Shown here: piece by piece, positions 36,607 through 45,301 of the stretch
Layout of the letters: every line of letters begins with the position of its first letter
Numbering within the stretch: position 1 is the first letter of the stretch
Origin: Actinomycetes bacterium
GTDB taxonomy: Bacteria; Actinomycetota; Actinomycetes; Propionibacteriales; Propionibacteriaceae
Length of the DNA: 64,000 nucleotides
Reading direction: 5' to 3'
NCBI GenBank assembly: GCA_023458095.1
Contig: JAEXAS010000033.1
Span: 3,451 to 67,450 of the forward strand
Translations under genes and position numbers: made by a program
Notes under the pieces: model-generated
Seen by the model: only the letters and a program-made list of their open reading frames with translations
What the model was told of the DNA's origin: nothing
Databases searched by the model: none

Positions 36607-38820
36607 TCAGGCTTCGGCGGGAGCCTCGGCCTTGCCCTCCTCCTCGATCACGGGGATCAGGGACAGCTTGCCCTTGGCGTCGATCTCAGCGATCTCGACC
36701 TGGAGCTTCTGTCCGACGCTGACCACGTCTTCGACGTTCTCCACCCGGGCTCCGCCGACCAGGTCGCGCAGCTTGGTGATGTGGAGCAGACCGTCCTTGC
36801 CGGGCAGCAGGGAGACGAACGCGCCGAAAGGCATGATCTTCACGATCGTGCCCAGGTAGCGCTCGCCCTTCTCCGGCATGGTCGGGTTGGCGATGGCGTT
36901 GATCAGGCTGCGAGCGGCTTCGGCGGACTCGCCGTCCTCAGCACCGATGTAGATGGTGCCGTCATCCTCGATGGAGATGTTGGCGCCCGTGTCGTCCTGA
37001 ATCTGGTTGATCATCTTGCCCTTGGGGCCGATCACCTCGCCGATCTTGTCGACCGGGATGTGCACAGTGATGATCCGCGGGGCGTAGGGGCTCATCTCAT
37101 CGGGAGTGTCGATGGCCTCAGCCATGACGTCGAGGATGGCGTAGCGGGCTTCGCGAGCCTGCAGCAGCGCACCGGCCAGCACGTCGGCGGGAATGCCGTC
37201 GAGCTTGGTGTCCAACTGCAGCGCGGTCACGAAGTCGCGAGTACCGGCAACCTTGAAGTCCATATCGCCCAAGGCATCCTCAGCGCCCAGGATGTCGGTC
37301 AGCGCGACGTAGGTGGTCTCACCGTCGATCTCCTCGCTCATCAGACCCATGGCGATACCGGCCACCGGCGAACGCAGCGGGACGCCGGCATTCAGCAGAG
37401 CCAGCGTGGAGGCGCACACCGAGCCCATGGAGGTGGAGCCGTTGGAGCCCAACGCCTCGGAGACCTCACGGATCGCGTAGGGGAACTCTTCACGGGTGGG
37501 CAGCACCGGCACCAACGCCCGCTCGGCCAGGGCGCCGTGACCGATCTCACGACGCTTGGGCGAACCAACTCGGCCGGTCTCACCGGTGGAGTAGGGCGGG
37601 AAGTTGTAGTTGTGCATGTAGCGCTTGGTGGTCTCCGGAGACAGCGTGTCGAGCTTCTGCTCCATGTCCAGCATGTTCAGCGTGGAGACACCCAGGATCT
37701 GGGTCTCGCCCCGCTGGAACAGTGCCGAACCGTGCACCCGGGGAAGCACGCCGACCTCGGCGGACAGGGTGCGGATGTCCCGCAGCCCACGACCGTCGAT
37801 GCGGACATGCTCGGTGAGGGTGCGGTGCCGCACGATCTTCTTGGTCAGGGCCTTGAAGGCACCGCTGATCTCGTTCTCGCGCCCTTCGAAAGTGGCGTCC
37901 AGCTCAGCGTGGATGGCCTCCTTCAACGCCGTGGTGGCGTCTTCCCGCTCCTGCTTGCCCGCGATGCTCATCACCTCGGCGAGGCGAGCCGCACCGGCAG
38001 CCTCCACGGCCTCGAACACATCGGGCTGGTAATCCAGGAATACCGGGAACTCCGACACCGGCTTGGGCAGCATGGCGGCCAACTCGGCCTGCGCGTCGCA
38101 CAGCGCCTTGATGAACGGCTTGGCTGCCTCCAAACCCTGAGCGACGATCTCCTCGCTGGGGGCGGTACGACCGGAGCGCACCAGATCCCAGGTGGCCTCG
38201 GTGGACTCGGCCTCGACCATCATGATGGCCACATCACCGTCGGGCAGCACCCGACCGGCGATCGCCATCTCAAAGGTGGACTGCTCGGACTGCTCCACGG
38301 TGGGGAAGCCGACCCACTGATCACCGATCAGCGCGATCCGCAGACCGCCGACCGGGCCGGAGAAAGGCAGCCCCGCCAGCGTGGTGGACGCCGAGCCGGC
38401 GTTGATGGCCAGCACGTCGTAACGAACATTGGGGTTCAGCGCCATCACGGTGATGACGACCTGAACCTCATTGCGCAGGCCCTTGATGAAGCACGGACGC
38501 AGCGGACGGTCGGTGAGGCGGGCAGCCAGGATGGCGCCTTCCGAGGGACGACCCTCCCGACGGAAGAAGGAGCCGGGGATGCGGCCGGCGGCGTACATCC
38601 GCTCCTCCACATCAACGGTCAGCGGGAAGAAGTCGATGGCGTCGCGCGGGTTCTTCTGCGCAGTGGTGGCCGACAGCAGCATGGTGTCGCCGTCGAGGTA
38701 GACAGCCGCACTGCCATTGGCTTGCTTGGCGAGCAGGCCGGATTCGAAGCGAACCACATGCTTGCCCAGAGCGCCGTTGTCGATAACGGCCTCGGTGTAA
38801 CGAAGGTCAGGACCTTCCAT
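36607..38820 (-). CDS. pnp: Polyribonucleotide nucleotidyltransferase
   Basis: A 737-residue PNPase, the 3'-5' phosphorolytic exonuclease of RNA turnover. Two RNase PH repeats (RPSEGAILAARLTDRPLRP; GSNGSTSMGSVCASTLAL), a KH domain (IGPKGKMINQIQDDTGANI) and an S1 domain (GAFVSLLPGKDGLLHITKL) are complete. The ATG follows AAGGAA by about 9 nt; the 50-codon upstream extension is rejected. It lies directly downstream of rpsO, whose terminator lies in between. Confidence 0.96.
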   Translation of the reverse strand: MEGPDLRYTEAVIDNGALGKHVVRFESGLLAKQANGSAAVYLDGDTMLLSATTAQKNPRDAIDFFPLTVDVEERMYAAGRIPGSFFRREGRPSEGAILAARLTDRPLRPCFIKGLRNEVQVVITVMALNPNVRYDVLAINAGSASTTLAGLPFSGPVGGLRIALIGDQWVGFPTVEQSEQSTFEMAIAGRVLPDGDVAIMMVEAESTEATWDLVRSGRTAPSEEIVAQGLEAAKPFIKALCDAQAELAAMLPKPVSEFPVFLDYQPDVFEAVEAAGAARLAEVMSIAGKQEREDATTALKEAIHAELDATFEGRENEISGAFKALTKKIVRHRTLTEHVRIDGRGLRDIRTLSAEVGVLPRVHGSALFQRGETQILGVSTLNMLDMEQKLDTLSPETTKRYMHNYNFPPYSTGETGRVGSPKRREIGHGALAERALVPVLPTREEFPYAIREVSEALGSNGSTSMGSVCASTLALLNAGVPLRSPVAGIAMGLMSEEIDGETTYVALTDILGAEDALGDMDFKVAGTRDFVTALQLDTKLDGIPADVLAGALLQAREARYAILDVMAEAIDTPDEMSPYAPRIITVHIPVDKIGEVIGPKGKMINQIQDDTGANISIEDDGTIYIGAEDGESAEAARSLINAIANPTMPEKGERYLGTIVKIMPFGAFVSLLPGKDGLLHITKLRDLVGGARVENVEDVVSVGQKLQVEIAEIDAKGKLSLIPVIEEEGKAEAPAEA

Positions 38821-38972
38821 CTTGGGATTTCCTTTCGGGTTGGCCTGTGCTCGGCCTCCCGCCCGGTCTTCGATCGAGGCTCGCGGGCGGCGCTGTTGCG
38901 CTTCCCGAAAGTCACTACCGAGGACCAAAACGGCTACCAGCCTCAGGCACGGTTTTGAGTTGTTATGCACGT

Positions 38973-39006
38973 CAAGCCGGTGACGGAGCGTTCCGTCACC
39001 GGCTTG
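38973..39006 (-). terminator. rpsO terminator / rpsO-pnp intercistronic hairpin
   Basis: A perfect 15-bp stem, CAAGCCGGTGACGGA / TCCGTCACCGGCTTG, with a GCGT loop, 15 bases past the rpsO stop. In other bacteria the rpsO-pnp gap also holds an RNase III site that controls pnp; this hairpin is the only strong structure in the gap. Confidence 0.75.
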
Positions 39007-39021
39007 GCGGTCAAGAGTGGG

Positions 39022-39285
39022 TCACCGACGCAGGCCGAGGCGCGCGATCAGTGAGCGGTAATGCTCAACATCGTTCTTGGCAACGTAGTTGAGCAGGCGG
39101 CGTCGTTGGCCGACCATGAGCATCAGCCCGCGACGGCTGTGATGGTCACCCTTGTGAGCCTTGAGGTGTTCGGTCAGGTGCGAAATCCGCTTGGTGAGCA
39201 GCGCGATCTGCACATCAGGTGATCCGGTGTCTCCGGGGGTCAACGCGTACTCTTCGATGATCTTCTTCTTGGTGTCAGCATCCAT
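39022..39285 (-). CDS. rpsO: 30S ribosomal protein S15
   Basis: An 87-residue S15: DTGSPDVQIALLTKRISHLTEHLK, HHSRRGLMLMVGQRRRLLNYV and the closing YRSLIARLGLRR. The ATG lies 9 nt after GGAGAG; the longer upstream frame is out of family. Confidence 0.96.
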   Translation of the reverse strand: MDADTKKKIIEEYALTPGDTGSPDVQIALLTKRISHLTEHLKAHKGDHHSRRGLMLMVGQRRRLLNYVAKNDVEHYRSLIARLGLRR

Positions 39286-39434
39286 CGGTGGCTGCTCTCC
39301 TCTCGTCTTCCGTTGCGCGGCGCTACCCCACCATGTGGCACGACTTCGGATTGGTACGAGATCGCTGGGCAGCACTTAGGCATCCGCGGCCGTCTTGACG
39401 GCGCCAAAAGTCTAGCTGGCTGGGGCACCATGCG

Positions 39435-39452
39435 GCGAATCGGGCGATTCGC
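39435..39452. promoter_or_regulatory. Inverted repeat in the rpsO-pntA divergent gap
   Basis: GCGAATCG-GG-CGATTCGC, a perfect 8-bp inverted repeat with a 2-base spacer, in the 300-base gap between the divergent rpsO and pntA. The geometry fits a dimeric regulator site. No regulator gene is adjacent, so its identity is unknown. Confidence 0.35.
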
Positions 39453-39506
39453 GCCGCCGATTTGGGCCGACATCCTCACATAGTCGCCTCCGGATGGACG
39501 ACATAG

Positions 39507-39522
39507 TGAGACGAGCGTCTCA
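39507..39522. promoter_or_regulatory. Second inverted repeat upstream of pntA
   Basis: TGAGACG-AG-CGTCTCA, a perfect 7-bp inverted repeat with a 2-base spacer, 65 bases before the pntA start. It has a different sequence from the repeat at 39435, so two regulators or chance may be involved. Confidence 0.35.
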
Positions 39523-39586
39523 GGAGCACTACGCTACCGTCCCGGCGGACTTTGCCATCCCGGATCCAATGGAAGGACTTTTGCTG

Positions 39587-41143
39587 ATGCAAATCGGGAT
39601 TCCCCTAGAGACTCTCAAGGGGGAGACGCGCGTCGCGGCTACCCCCAAGACAGTCGCCCAACTCATCAAACTCGGACACAGTGTCGTCGTCGAGGCAGGT
39701 GCGGGAGCCAAATCCTCCTACCCTGACGCCGATTACGAGGCAGCCGGCGCCACGATCGGCGACCGGGCCCAAGCCTGGGGCGCTCCGATCGTCGCAAAAA
39801 TCAATGCTCCAAACACCCGCGAGATAAGCCAACTCAGCAGTGGCACGATGCTGATCTCGCTGCTGGCACCCGGGCGTAGTCCCGAGTTGCTGGAGAAGCT
39901 CAACAAGCGAGGCGTCACCGCCTTGGCCATGGACGCGGTACCGCGTATCTCCCGGGCACAGGCGCTCGATGTGCTCTCCTCAATGGCAAACATCGCCGGC
40001 TATCGCGCCGTCGTGGAGGCCGCCAACGAATTCGGCTCCTTCTTCACCGGTCAGGTGACTGCAGCGGGCAAGGTTCCCCCGGCCAAGGTCTTCGTCTCCG
40101 GCGCAGGGGTGGCCGGCCTGGCAGCGATTGGGACAGCGAAGTCGCTGGGCGCCATCGTGCGGGCCACCGACCTTCGCGCCGAGGTGGCCGAACAGGTGCA
40201 GTCGATGGGCGGCGAGTTCGTCGCCGTGCAGGCCGAACAACAGCAGTCCAGTGATGGCTACGCCAAGGAGGCCAGCCAGGCCTACAACGAGGCGGCTGCC
40301 CAGATGTACGCCGATCAGTGCAAGGACGTCGACATCATCATCACCACCGCCTTGATCCCCGGACGCCCTGCGCCTCGGCTCATCACTGCGGAAATGGTGG
40401 CCACGATGAAGCCCGGCTCGGTGATCGTGGACATGGCGGCCTCCAACGGCGGCAACGTCGAGGGCTCGGTCGCCGACAAGCTGGTCGTCACTGAGAACGG
40501 TGTGAAGATCATCGGCTACACCGATCTGGCCGGACGGCTGCCAACGCAGGCCTCGCAGCTCTACGGCACCAATGTGGTGAACCTGTTCAAGCTGCTCACC
40601 CCGAACAAGGACGGCGAAGTCGAACTCAACTTCGATGATGTCGTGCTGCGCGGAATGACCGTGACGAAGGACAACGAGATCCTGTGGCCGCCGCCACCGG
40701 TTCAAGTTTCCGCAGCGCCGAAGGCCGCCGCTGCTGAGGTCGAGGTTGAGGATCCCGAGGTCAAGGCAGCCCGTGAAGCCGCCAAGGCCAAGGCGTCGGC
40801 ACGAAACCGGCTCATCATGTCGGCGATCGCCGCGGTCTTGGTGGTGCTGGCAGTCACCTTCTCCCCAGCCAGCTTTGTGGGCGCCTTTACGGTGTTCGCC
40901 CTGGCTGTGGTGGTTGGCTTCTATGTGATCAGCGGGGTTTCGCACTCCTTGCACACACCACTCATGGCTCAGACCAACGCCATTTCGGGCATCATCCTGG
41001 TCGGCGCGGTCCTGCAGTTGGGATCAACTGATATCGCCGTCTTGGTGATGTCCTTTGTGGCTGCAACGATCGCCTCGATCAACATCTTCGGTGGCTTCCT
41101 GGTGTCCTACCGAATGCTCAGCATGTTCAAGAAGGAGGCATGA
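39587..41143 (+). CDS. pntA: NAD(P)+ transhydrogenase subunit alpha
   Basis: A 518-residue alpha subunit of the proton-translocating transhydrogenase, which uses the proton gradient to make NADPH from NADH. It begins IGIPLETLKGETRVAATPKTV, with the NAD-binding VFVSGAGVAGLAAIGTAKSLGA and RATDLRAEV. After a charged Ala/Glu/Lys linker (~405-445) come about four membrane helices. This is the full-length single-chain form, not the split form of some bacteria. The ATG follows AAGGA by about 9 nt; an upstream ATG in frame is rejected because it adds residues outside the family. Confidence 0.94.
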   Translation: MQIGIPLETLKGETRVAATPKTVAQLIKLGHSVVVEAGAGAKSSYPDADYEAAGATIGDRAQAWGAPIVAKINAPNTREISQLSSGTMLISLLAPGRSPELLEKLNKRGVTALAMDAVPRISRAQALDVLSSMANIAGYRAVVEAANEFGSFFTGQVTAAGKVPPAKVFVSGAGVAGLAAIGTAKSLGAIVRATDLRAEVAEQVQSMGGEFVAVQAEQQQSSDGYAKEASQAYNEAAAQMYADQCKDVDIIITTALIPGRPAPRLITAEMVATMKPGSVIVDMAASNGGNVEGSVADKLVVTENGVKIIGYTDLAGRLPTQASQLYGTNVVNLFKLLTPNKDGEVELNFDDVVLRGMTVTKDNEILWPPPPVQVSAAPKAAAAEVEVEDPEVKAAREAAKAKASARNRLIMSAIAAVLVVLAVTFSPASFVGAFTVFALAVVVGFYVISGVSHSLHTPLMAQTNAISGIILVGAVLQLGSTDIAVLVMSFVAATIASINIFGGFLVSYRMLSMFKKEA

Positions 41144-41145
41144 GC

Positions 41146-42639
41146 ATGGGACTCACCGAAATCGTGCAGTTCAACCAGTTCATCCAGGGCCTGTACATCA
41201 TTGCCGGCATCCTGTTCATCCTTTCCCTGGCCGGCTTGTCCAAGCAGACCACGGCACGCATGGGCAACCTCGGCGGCATGGTCGGCATGGTGCTCGCGCT
41301 GGCAGCGGTCATCACAGCCTCGGTGTTCCAGTCCTGGGCGGTGCATCAGCCCGGAATTCCGAAGGAACTCGCCGACACTCGTTGGTCGCCGGAAATCACG
41401 CTGGCCCTCATCATCGGCGCGCTGCTGATCGGTGCCCTGGTCGGTACCCCGATCGCCCGCAAGGTCGAGATGACCCAGATGCCCGAACTGATCGCCATCT
41501 TCCACTCCTTCGTGGGTATGGCTGCCGTTCTGGTGGGCTTCAACTCCTTCGCCGTCCCGCCGGTTGGTGAGGACGCCGGGGGTGCGGTTCACCTCGTCGA
41601 GGTCGCCCTGGGCGTCCTGATCGGTGCCTACACCTTCACCGGATCGGTCATCGCCTACCTGAAGTTGTCGGCCAAGATGAAGTCCGCACCGCTGACCCTG
41701 CCGGGTCGCAACATGTTGAACCTGTTCGGGTTCATTGTGTTCTTTGCACTGATGATCGGCTTCGTGATGGTTGGCGAAACCAACATGGTGCTGGGCTGGC
41801 TGCTCATCATCGCCATCGCGGTGATCGGCTTCCTGCTGGGCCTGCACATGGTGGCAGCCATCGGTGGCGGCGACATGCCGGTCGTGGTCTCGATGCTGAA
41901 CTCCTACTCCGGGTGGGCGGCAGCAGCGGCCGGCTTCATGCTGGGCAACAATCTGCTGATCATCACCGGTTCGTTGGTGGGTTCTTCGGGTGCGATCCTG
42001 AGCTACATCATGTGCCGGGCCATGAACCGCTCGTTCATCTCGGTGATCCTGGGTGGCTTCGGTGTCGACACCGGCACGGTGGCCGCCTCCGACGAGGAGC
42101 AGGGCGAGCATCGCGAGATCGACGCGGCCGGCGCTGCAGACATGCTGATGAACGCCAAGAGCGTCATCATCACGCCCGGCTACGGCATGGCTGTGGCCAA
42201 AGCTCAGTACCCGGTGGCCGAGATCACTAGCAAGCTACGCGCCCAAGGCGTCAACGTCCGCTTCGGGGTTCACCCGGTGGCCGGACGCCTGCCTGGGCAC
42301 ATGAACGTGCTGCTGGCCGAGGCGAATGTCCCCTACGACATCGTTCTGGAAATGGACGAGATCAACGAGGACTTCGACGAGACCGACGTGGTGCTGGTGA
42401 TCGGCGCGAACGACACCGTGAACCCGGCCGCTTTGGATGACCCGAACTCCCCCATCGCCGGTATGCCGGTGTTGGAGGTCTGGAAGGCAGCCAATGTGAT
42501 CGTGTTCAAGCGCTCGATGGCCACCGGCTACGCCGGCGTGCAGAATCCGCTGTTCTTCAAGGAGAACACCCAAATGCTGTTCGGCGATGCCAAGCAGCGC
42601 GTGGAGGACATTCTGCAGTCGCTGTCGGTTCCCGCCTGA
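41146..42639 (+). CDS. pntB: NAD(P)+ transhydrogenase subunit beta
   Basis: A 497-residue beta subunit: about nine membrane helices, then the NADP-binding domain III with SVIITPGYGMAVAKAQYPVAEIT, GVHPVAGRLPGHMNVLLAEA, VVLVIGANDTVNPAA and VFKRSMATGYAGVQNPLFF. Two starts are possible: the ATG overlapping the pntA stop (41140), and the ATG at 41146, which has GGAGG at 7 nt and is preferred. It ends just before a strong terminator. Confidence 0.95.
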   Translation: MGLTEIVQFNQFIQGLYIIAGILFILSLAGLSKQTTARMGNLGGMVGMVLALAAVITASVFQSWAVHQPGIPKELADTRWSPEITLALIIGALLIGALVGTPIARKVEMTQMPELIAIFHSFVGMAAVLVGFNSFAVPPVGEDAGGAVHLVEVALGVLIGAYTFTGSVIAYLKLSAKMKSAPLTLPGRNMLNLFGFIVFFALMIGFVMVGETNMVLGWLLIIAIAVIGFLLGLHMVAAIGGGDMPVVVSMLNSYSGWAAAAAGFMLGNNLLIITGSLVGSSGAILSYIMCRAMNRSFISVILGGFGVDTGTVAASDEEQGEHREIDAAGAADMLMNAKSVIITPGYGMAVAKAQYPVAEITSKLRAQGVNVRFGVHPVAGRLPGHMNVLLAEANVPYDIVLEMDEINEDFDETDVVLVIGANDTVNPAALDDPNSPIAGMPVLEVWKAANVIVFKRSMATGYAGVQNPLFFKENTQMLFGDAKQRVEDILQSLSVPA

Positions 42640-42653
42640 TCCTGTAGCGAACG

Positions 42654-42686
42654 ACGAAGCCCCGGCCGATTCGGCCGGGGCTTCGT
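42654..42686 (+). terminator. pntB terminator (may also serve ribF on the other strand)
   Basis: A perfect 15-bp stem ACGAAGCCCCGGCCG / CGGCCGGGGCTTCGT with a 3-base loop, 14 bases past the pntB stop and 28 before the end of the convergent ribF. It is probably bidirectional. Confidence 0.8.
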
Positions 42687-42714
42687 TGCTGTCTGAGGGA
42701 TCGCCGCGATGCAG

Positions 42715-43641
42715 TCAGGACTGCTGCAGGCCAAGCAGCTCGCGGCATCGGCGCACGTCATCGTGCATCTGCTCGATGAGTTCGCCGATATCGGTGAACC
42801 GGATCTGTCCGCGGATGCGCGCGATGAACTCCACATTGATCGGGGCGTCGTACAACTCCAGATCGTCGCGATCCAGCACGTAGGACTCCACCCGCCGCGA
42901 AATCCCATCGAAGGTCGGATTGGTACCCACCGAAATCGCTGCAGGCCACCGCTCAGCGCTGTCCAGGGACGCTTCGCCATGGGCGTCCAGGCCATCGCGG
43001 CGCGTGACCCAGCCGGCATAGACCCCATCGCGGGGACAGGCCAGCATGGCCGGAACCGGAAGATTGGCGGTCGGAAAGCCCAGCTCTCGACCGCGGCGAT
43101 CGCCATGCGTCACCACTCCGCGGAAGCAGAAGGGTCGACCCAGGTGTTCGGCGGCATGTTCGACATTGCCCAGCGCCAATGCTTCACGGATCCGCGTGGA
43201 GCAGGTCTCCTCGTCTCCGAAGCGCACCAGCGGCAGCCCCTCGACCTCGAAACGTCCGGCAGCCAGTTGGCCCAGCGTTTCGACCGAACCGATCGCGCCA
43301 TGGCCGAATCGGAAGTTCTCCCCCACCACGACCAGCGTCGGATCCAGCGGTACCACGATCTCTTCGACGAATCGCGCCGGCGGCCACGCCGCAAATTCGG
43401 TGGTGAAGTCGACGACCTGAACGTGGTCGGCGCCGGCTGCGGTGAGGTGCTCGATGCGTCCCTCAAGACTGGTGAGCAGCATCGGCGCGGAATCCGGACG
43501 CAGCACCGAGACCGGATGCGGCCAGAAGGTGACCACGATCAGCGGCAACTCAGGATGGCGGCGCTTGGCTTCGGCCAGAACTTGTCGGTGCCCGGGATGC
43601 ACGCCATCGAAGTTGCCGATGACGACTACTGACGAACCCAT
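42715..43641 (-). CDS. ribF: Bifunctional riboflavin kinase/FAD synthetase
   Basis: RibF turns riboflavin into FMN and then FAD. The 308-residue protein has the adenylyltransferase motif VIGNFDGVHPGHRQVLAEA, VVGENFRFG, STRIREALALGNV and the kinase signature GRELGFPTANL with SVGTNPTFDG. The ATG lies 4 nt after AAGGG; the long upstream open frame is not family sequence. In other actinobacteria ribF lies between truB and rpsO; here livFGMHJ and pntAB lie on its two sides. Confidence 0.94.
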   Translation of the reverse strand: MGSSVVVIGNFDGVHPGHRQVLAEAKRRHPELPLIVVTFWPHPVSVLRPDSAPMLLTSLEGRIEHLTAAGADHVQVVDFTTEFAAWPPARFVEEIVVPLDPTLVVVGENFRFGHGAIGSVETLGQLAAGRFEVEGLPLVRFGDEETCSTRIREALALGNVEHAAEHLGRPFCFRGVVTHGDRRGRELGFPTANLPVPAMLACPRDGVYAGWVTRRDGLDAHGEASLDSAERWPAAISVGTNPTFDGISRRVESYVLDRDDLELYDAPINVEFIARIRGQIRFTDIGELIEQMHDDVRRCRELLGLQQS

Positions 43642-43793
43642 TGCACCCTTTCCGGGGGCCGAATCGATGGCACCGCAGCCAACTCTATCCAAGTGCCGAC
43701 CCCGCTCAAGCCGCAGACCACTGACGCCGCAGAAGCAGAGCTCGGCTCCAATGCCCGCAGCGCCAACGTCCAGCACCGCCGTGGACGATGCTC

Positions 43794-44507
43794 CTAGGCA
43801 CCACCCAGGTAGGCCTCCACCACCCGAGAATCGGCCGCCAGTTCCGCCCCGGTGCCCGTCAGCGTGATCGTCCCGGTCTCCAGGACATAGGCCCGGTGCG
43901 CGATGCGCAGGGCCGCCTTGGCGTTCTGCTCCACGACCAAGACCGAGGTGCCCTGATCGTTGACTGCTTTGATCAGTTCCATCACCTGGTTGACCATCAG
44001 CGGAGCCAACCCCATCGACGGCTCGTCGAGCAGGAGCAGCTTGGGGCCACTGACCAAAGCCCGACCGATAGCGAGCATCTGCTGCTCGCCGCCGGAGAGA
44101 GTGCCGCCTTGCTGGTCGCGCCGCTCAGCCAGCCGAGGCATCAAGGCGTAAGCGTGCTCGATCCGTTCGTGGATGGTCGCCTTGCTGGCAACCCGATATC
44201 CGCCCAACTGAAGGTTTTCGTGGACGGTCATCGTGCTGAAGATGCGCCGCCCTTCAGGCACCTGCACAATCCCTTCGGCCACCAGATTGTGGGCGCGGAT
44301 CTTGGCCAGGTCCAGGCCATTCCAGGTCGCAGTCCCCGCAGAAGGGCGCACGATTCCGGAGACCAGGTTCAAGGTGGTCGACTTGCCAGCGCCGTTATTG
44401 CCGAGCAGTGCGACGACCTCGCCTTGCTCCAGTTCGAAACTGAGCCCCGACAGCGCCTTCACCCGCCCGTAGAACACATCGACGTCCTGGACGCTCAGCC
44501 AGCTCAT
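43794..44507 (-). CDS. livF: Branched-chain amino acid ABC transporter ATP-binding protein LivF
   Basis: A 237-residue ATPase with Walker A LLGNNGAGKSTTLNLVSG, signature LSGGEQQMLAIGRAL and Walker B LLLLDEPSMGLAP, the last phrase being diagnostic of LivF. It overlaps livG by 4 nt and is the last gene of livJHMGF. Confidence 0.93.
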   Translation of the reverse strand: MSWLSVQDVDVFYGRVKALSGLSFELEQGEVVALLGNNGAGKSTTLNLVSGIVRPSAGTATWNGLDLAKIRAHNLVAEGIVQVPEGRRIFSTMTVHENLQLGGYRVASKATIHERIEHAYALMPRLAERRDQQGGTLSGGEQQMLAIGRALVSGPKLLLLDEPSMGLAPLMVNQVMELIKAVNDQGTSVLVVEQNAKAALRIAHRAYVLETGTITLTGTGAELAADSRVVEAYLGGA

Positions 44508-45301
44508 TGCGCATCCTCCTCGTCGGCACCCAGATAAGCCTCGATCACCTGGGGATTGGTGCGGATCTCCTCGGGAGTCCCATCGGCGATCTCACGGCCG
44601 TAGTTGAGCACGATGATGCGCTCGGAGATATCCATCACCAGCCCCATGTCGTGTTCGATCAACACAATCGACACTCCCAGGTCACGAATCTGGCGAATCA
44701 GCCCCATCAACTGCTGGGTCTCGGTGTGGTTCAGCCCGGCCGCCGGCTCGTCGAGCAGCAGCACCTTGGGCGATGTGGCCAAGGCACGGGCGATCTCAAC
44801 CTTGCGTTGGCCGCCGTAGGGCAACTGTCCCACGTAGGCCTCTGGATCTCCGGTGAAGCCGACGAAGTCCAGCCAGGCCAGCGCATCGGCTTCACAGGCC
44901 CGCTCGGTGCGCCGAAACCGCGGCGTGTGCAGCATGGCGTCGTACCAGGACTGCGCCATGTTGGCATGAACGGCGGTCTTGACGTTGTCCAGGATCGACA
45001 TGTCCGAGAACAGCCGTAGATTCTGGAAGGTCCGGGCCATGCCCATCCTGGTGATCCGGGACGGCCGGGCCCGCATGATCGACTGCCCCCGGAAGGTGAT
45101 GCTGCCACTGGTGGGGCGGTAGAACCCACTGATGCAGTTGAACGCACTGGTCTTGCCGGCACCATTGGGCCCGATCACCGAGACGATTTCGTTCTCATGA
45201 ACCGACATGGTCAGTCCGTCGACGGCCTTGACCCCGCCGAATTGGAGGTGGAGGTCCTTCACCTCCAACAAGGTGGTGCGTGTCGTGGTGTCGGTGCTCA
45301 T
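44504..45301 (-). CDS. livG: Branched-chain amino acid ABC transporter ATP-binding protein LivG
   Basis: A 265-residue ATPase with Walker A IGPNGAGKTSAFNCISG, the LivG-type insert that mentions RTFQNLRLF and MSILDNVKTA, signature LPYGGQRKVEIARAL and Walker B LLLDEPAAGLNH. It overlaps livM by 4 nt and livF by 4 nt and pairs with LivF as a heterodimer. Confidence 0.93.
   Translation of the reverse strand: MSTDTTTRTTLLEVKDLHLQFGGVKAVDGLTMSVHENEIVSVIGPNGAGKTSAFNCISGFYRPTSGSITFRGQSIMRARPSRITRMGMARTFQNLRLFSDMSILDNVKTAVHANMAQSWYDAMLHTPRFRRTERACEADALAWLDFVGFTGDPEAYVGQLPYGGQRKVEIARALATSPKVLLLDEPAAGLNHTETQQLMGLIRQIRDLGVSIVLIEHDMGLVMDISERIIVLNYGREIADGTPEEIRTNPQVIEAYLGADEEDAQ

Noticed and set aside
36505..38958. 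817-codon open frame on the plus strand opposite pnp, and a 667-codon one opposite sdhA (11607-13610)
   Set aside because: Both are antisense shadows created by high GC at third codon positions. Their translations are low-complexity, with no family pattern, while the opposite strand encodes complete PNPase and SdhA.
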